This document shows, piece after piece, positions 13,429 to 13,750 of a stretch of 13,750 nucleotides of DNA (the first letter of the stretch is position 1; the number at the start of each line of letters is the position of its first letter). The notes beneath the pieces are model-generated. The model ran no database searches. It saw only the letters and a list, made by a program, of their open reading frames with translations, and had not been told where the DNA came from. Position numbers and translations under genes: made by a program. This DNA is from Methanoregula sp. (GTDB lineage Archaea; Halobacteriota; Methanomicrobia; Methanomicrobiales; Methanospirillaceae), in assembly GCA_023228295.1 (NCBI GenBank), contig JALOBP010000083.1:1-13750 (forward strand), read 5' to 3'.

Positions 13429-13750
13429 GTGGATGACAAATCCGAGAATTTTTTTCAGTATTGGGGAAAGGCGGCCCCTCTTGCAAACGATAAGAATCAG
13501 CGATCATACCATCTGCTAGCATACCATTGTCTCGATGTCGCTGCTGTAGGGCAACAGTTGTTATTGCATGATCCAAACCTGTTACGAAAAATTATACCCT
13601 CTGATTTTTTTATGGATGGACCCGAGCGTGAACAGAGGTGTGTTGAGGTAGTTACATTCCTTCTTGCTCTTCATGATATTGGAAAATTTTCTGATCGGTT
13701 TCAAAACCTCATACCGGAATTATTGAAAGAATTAAAAGGATATTCTTACG
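13429..13750 (+). CDS. cas3: CRISPR-associated Cas3, HD-nuclease N-terminus (partial, type I-E-like)
   Basis: The first 107 residues of a Cas3 effector nuclease-helicase, cut by the window end. Cas3 is recruited by Cascade to degrade target DNA. The N-terminus reads FFQYWGKAAP (residues 8-17), then YHLLAYHCLDVAAVG (27-41), and FLLALHDIGKFSDRFQ (77-92) with the metal-binding His82-Asp83. These match, from memory, the order in E. coli type I-E Cas3 (YWGK, YHCLDVAAV, ALHDIGKFD.RFQ), which suggests subtype I-E. The start is GTG at 13429: an in-frame TGA at 13420-13422 rules out any longer form. The helicase domain, Cascade genes and arrays must lie to the right. Codon use is AT-rich, unlike the helicase at 3740-5746. 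Confidence 0.9.
   Translation, partial: MDDKSENFFQYWGKAAPLANDKNQRSYHLLAYHCLDVAAVGQQLLLHDPNLLRKIIPSDFFMDGPEREQRCVEVVTFLLALHDIGKFSDRFQNLIPELLKELKGYSY

Overview
The window looks archaeal, most likely a methanogen of the Methanomicrobiales (Methanoregula-like); that placement is inferred from protein style, not from a search. The signs are TATA-like boxes 25-31 bases upstream of start codons with little or no leader, GGTGA Shine-Dalgarno sites in front of internal or downstream genes, an XPD-type Fe-S helicase, a DUF217-type VapB, and a membrane PAS kinase with the RHDILNQ H-box common in that order.

Positions 160-5746 are a minus-strand, high-GC block of five genes in one direction: XPD/Rad3-like helicase, O6-methylguanine-DNA methyltransferase (10-base overlap), MobA-like molybdopterin guanylyltransferase, a membrane PAS sensor with no transmitter, and a paralogous membrane PAS histidine kinase (4-base ATGA overlap). 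The first two form a DNA-repair pair; the last two look like a translationally coupled duplicated sensor pair. A palindrome-rich gap of about 500 bases follows (5747-6245).

Positions 6246-10388 hold ordinary single genes: a Yip1-like membrane protein, divergent from an intact vapBC module with a palindromic candidate operator, a small four-helix membrane protein, an ST7-like TPR protein, a Cys-containing hypothetical and a short TPR protein.

Positions 10389-12570 are accessory. A VapB/DUF7557-like antitoxin is followed by a broken RelE toxin (frameshift plus stop). About 1.06 kb of non-coding DNA follows, carrying a degenerate tandem repeat with a unit of about 294 bases. Then comes an intact hicB followed by a hicA broken by one in-frame TGA. 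Both antitoxins are intact and both toxins are damaged, whereas vapBC is intact.

From about 12.6 kb the DNA becomes AT-rich. It holds a DEDDh exonuclease whose start and first catalytic motif are separated from the rest by a -1 shift at an A6 run. The window ends inside the HD-nuclease domain of a Cas3 resembling the type I-E protein. The most interesting point is the exonuclease-cas3 neighbourhood: DnaQ-family exonucleases trim prespacers in type I-E adaptation, so this one may be a CRISPR accessory whose expression depends on a frameshift, or a decaying copy.
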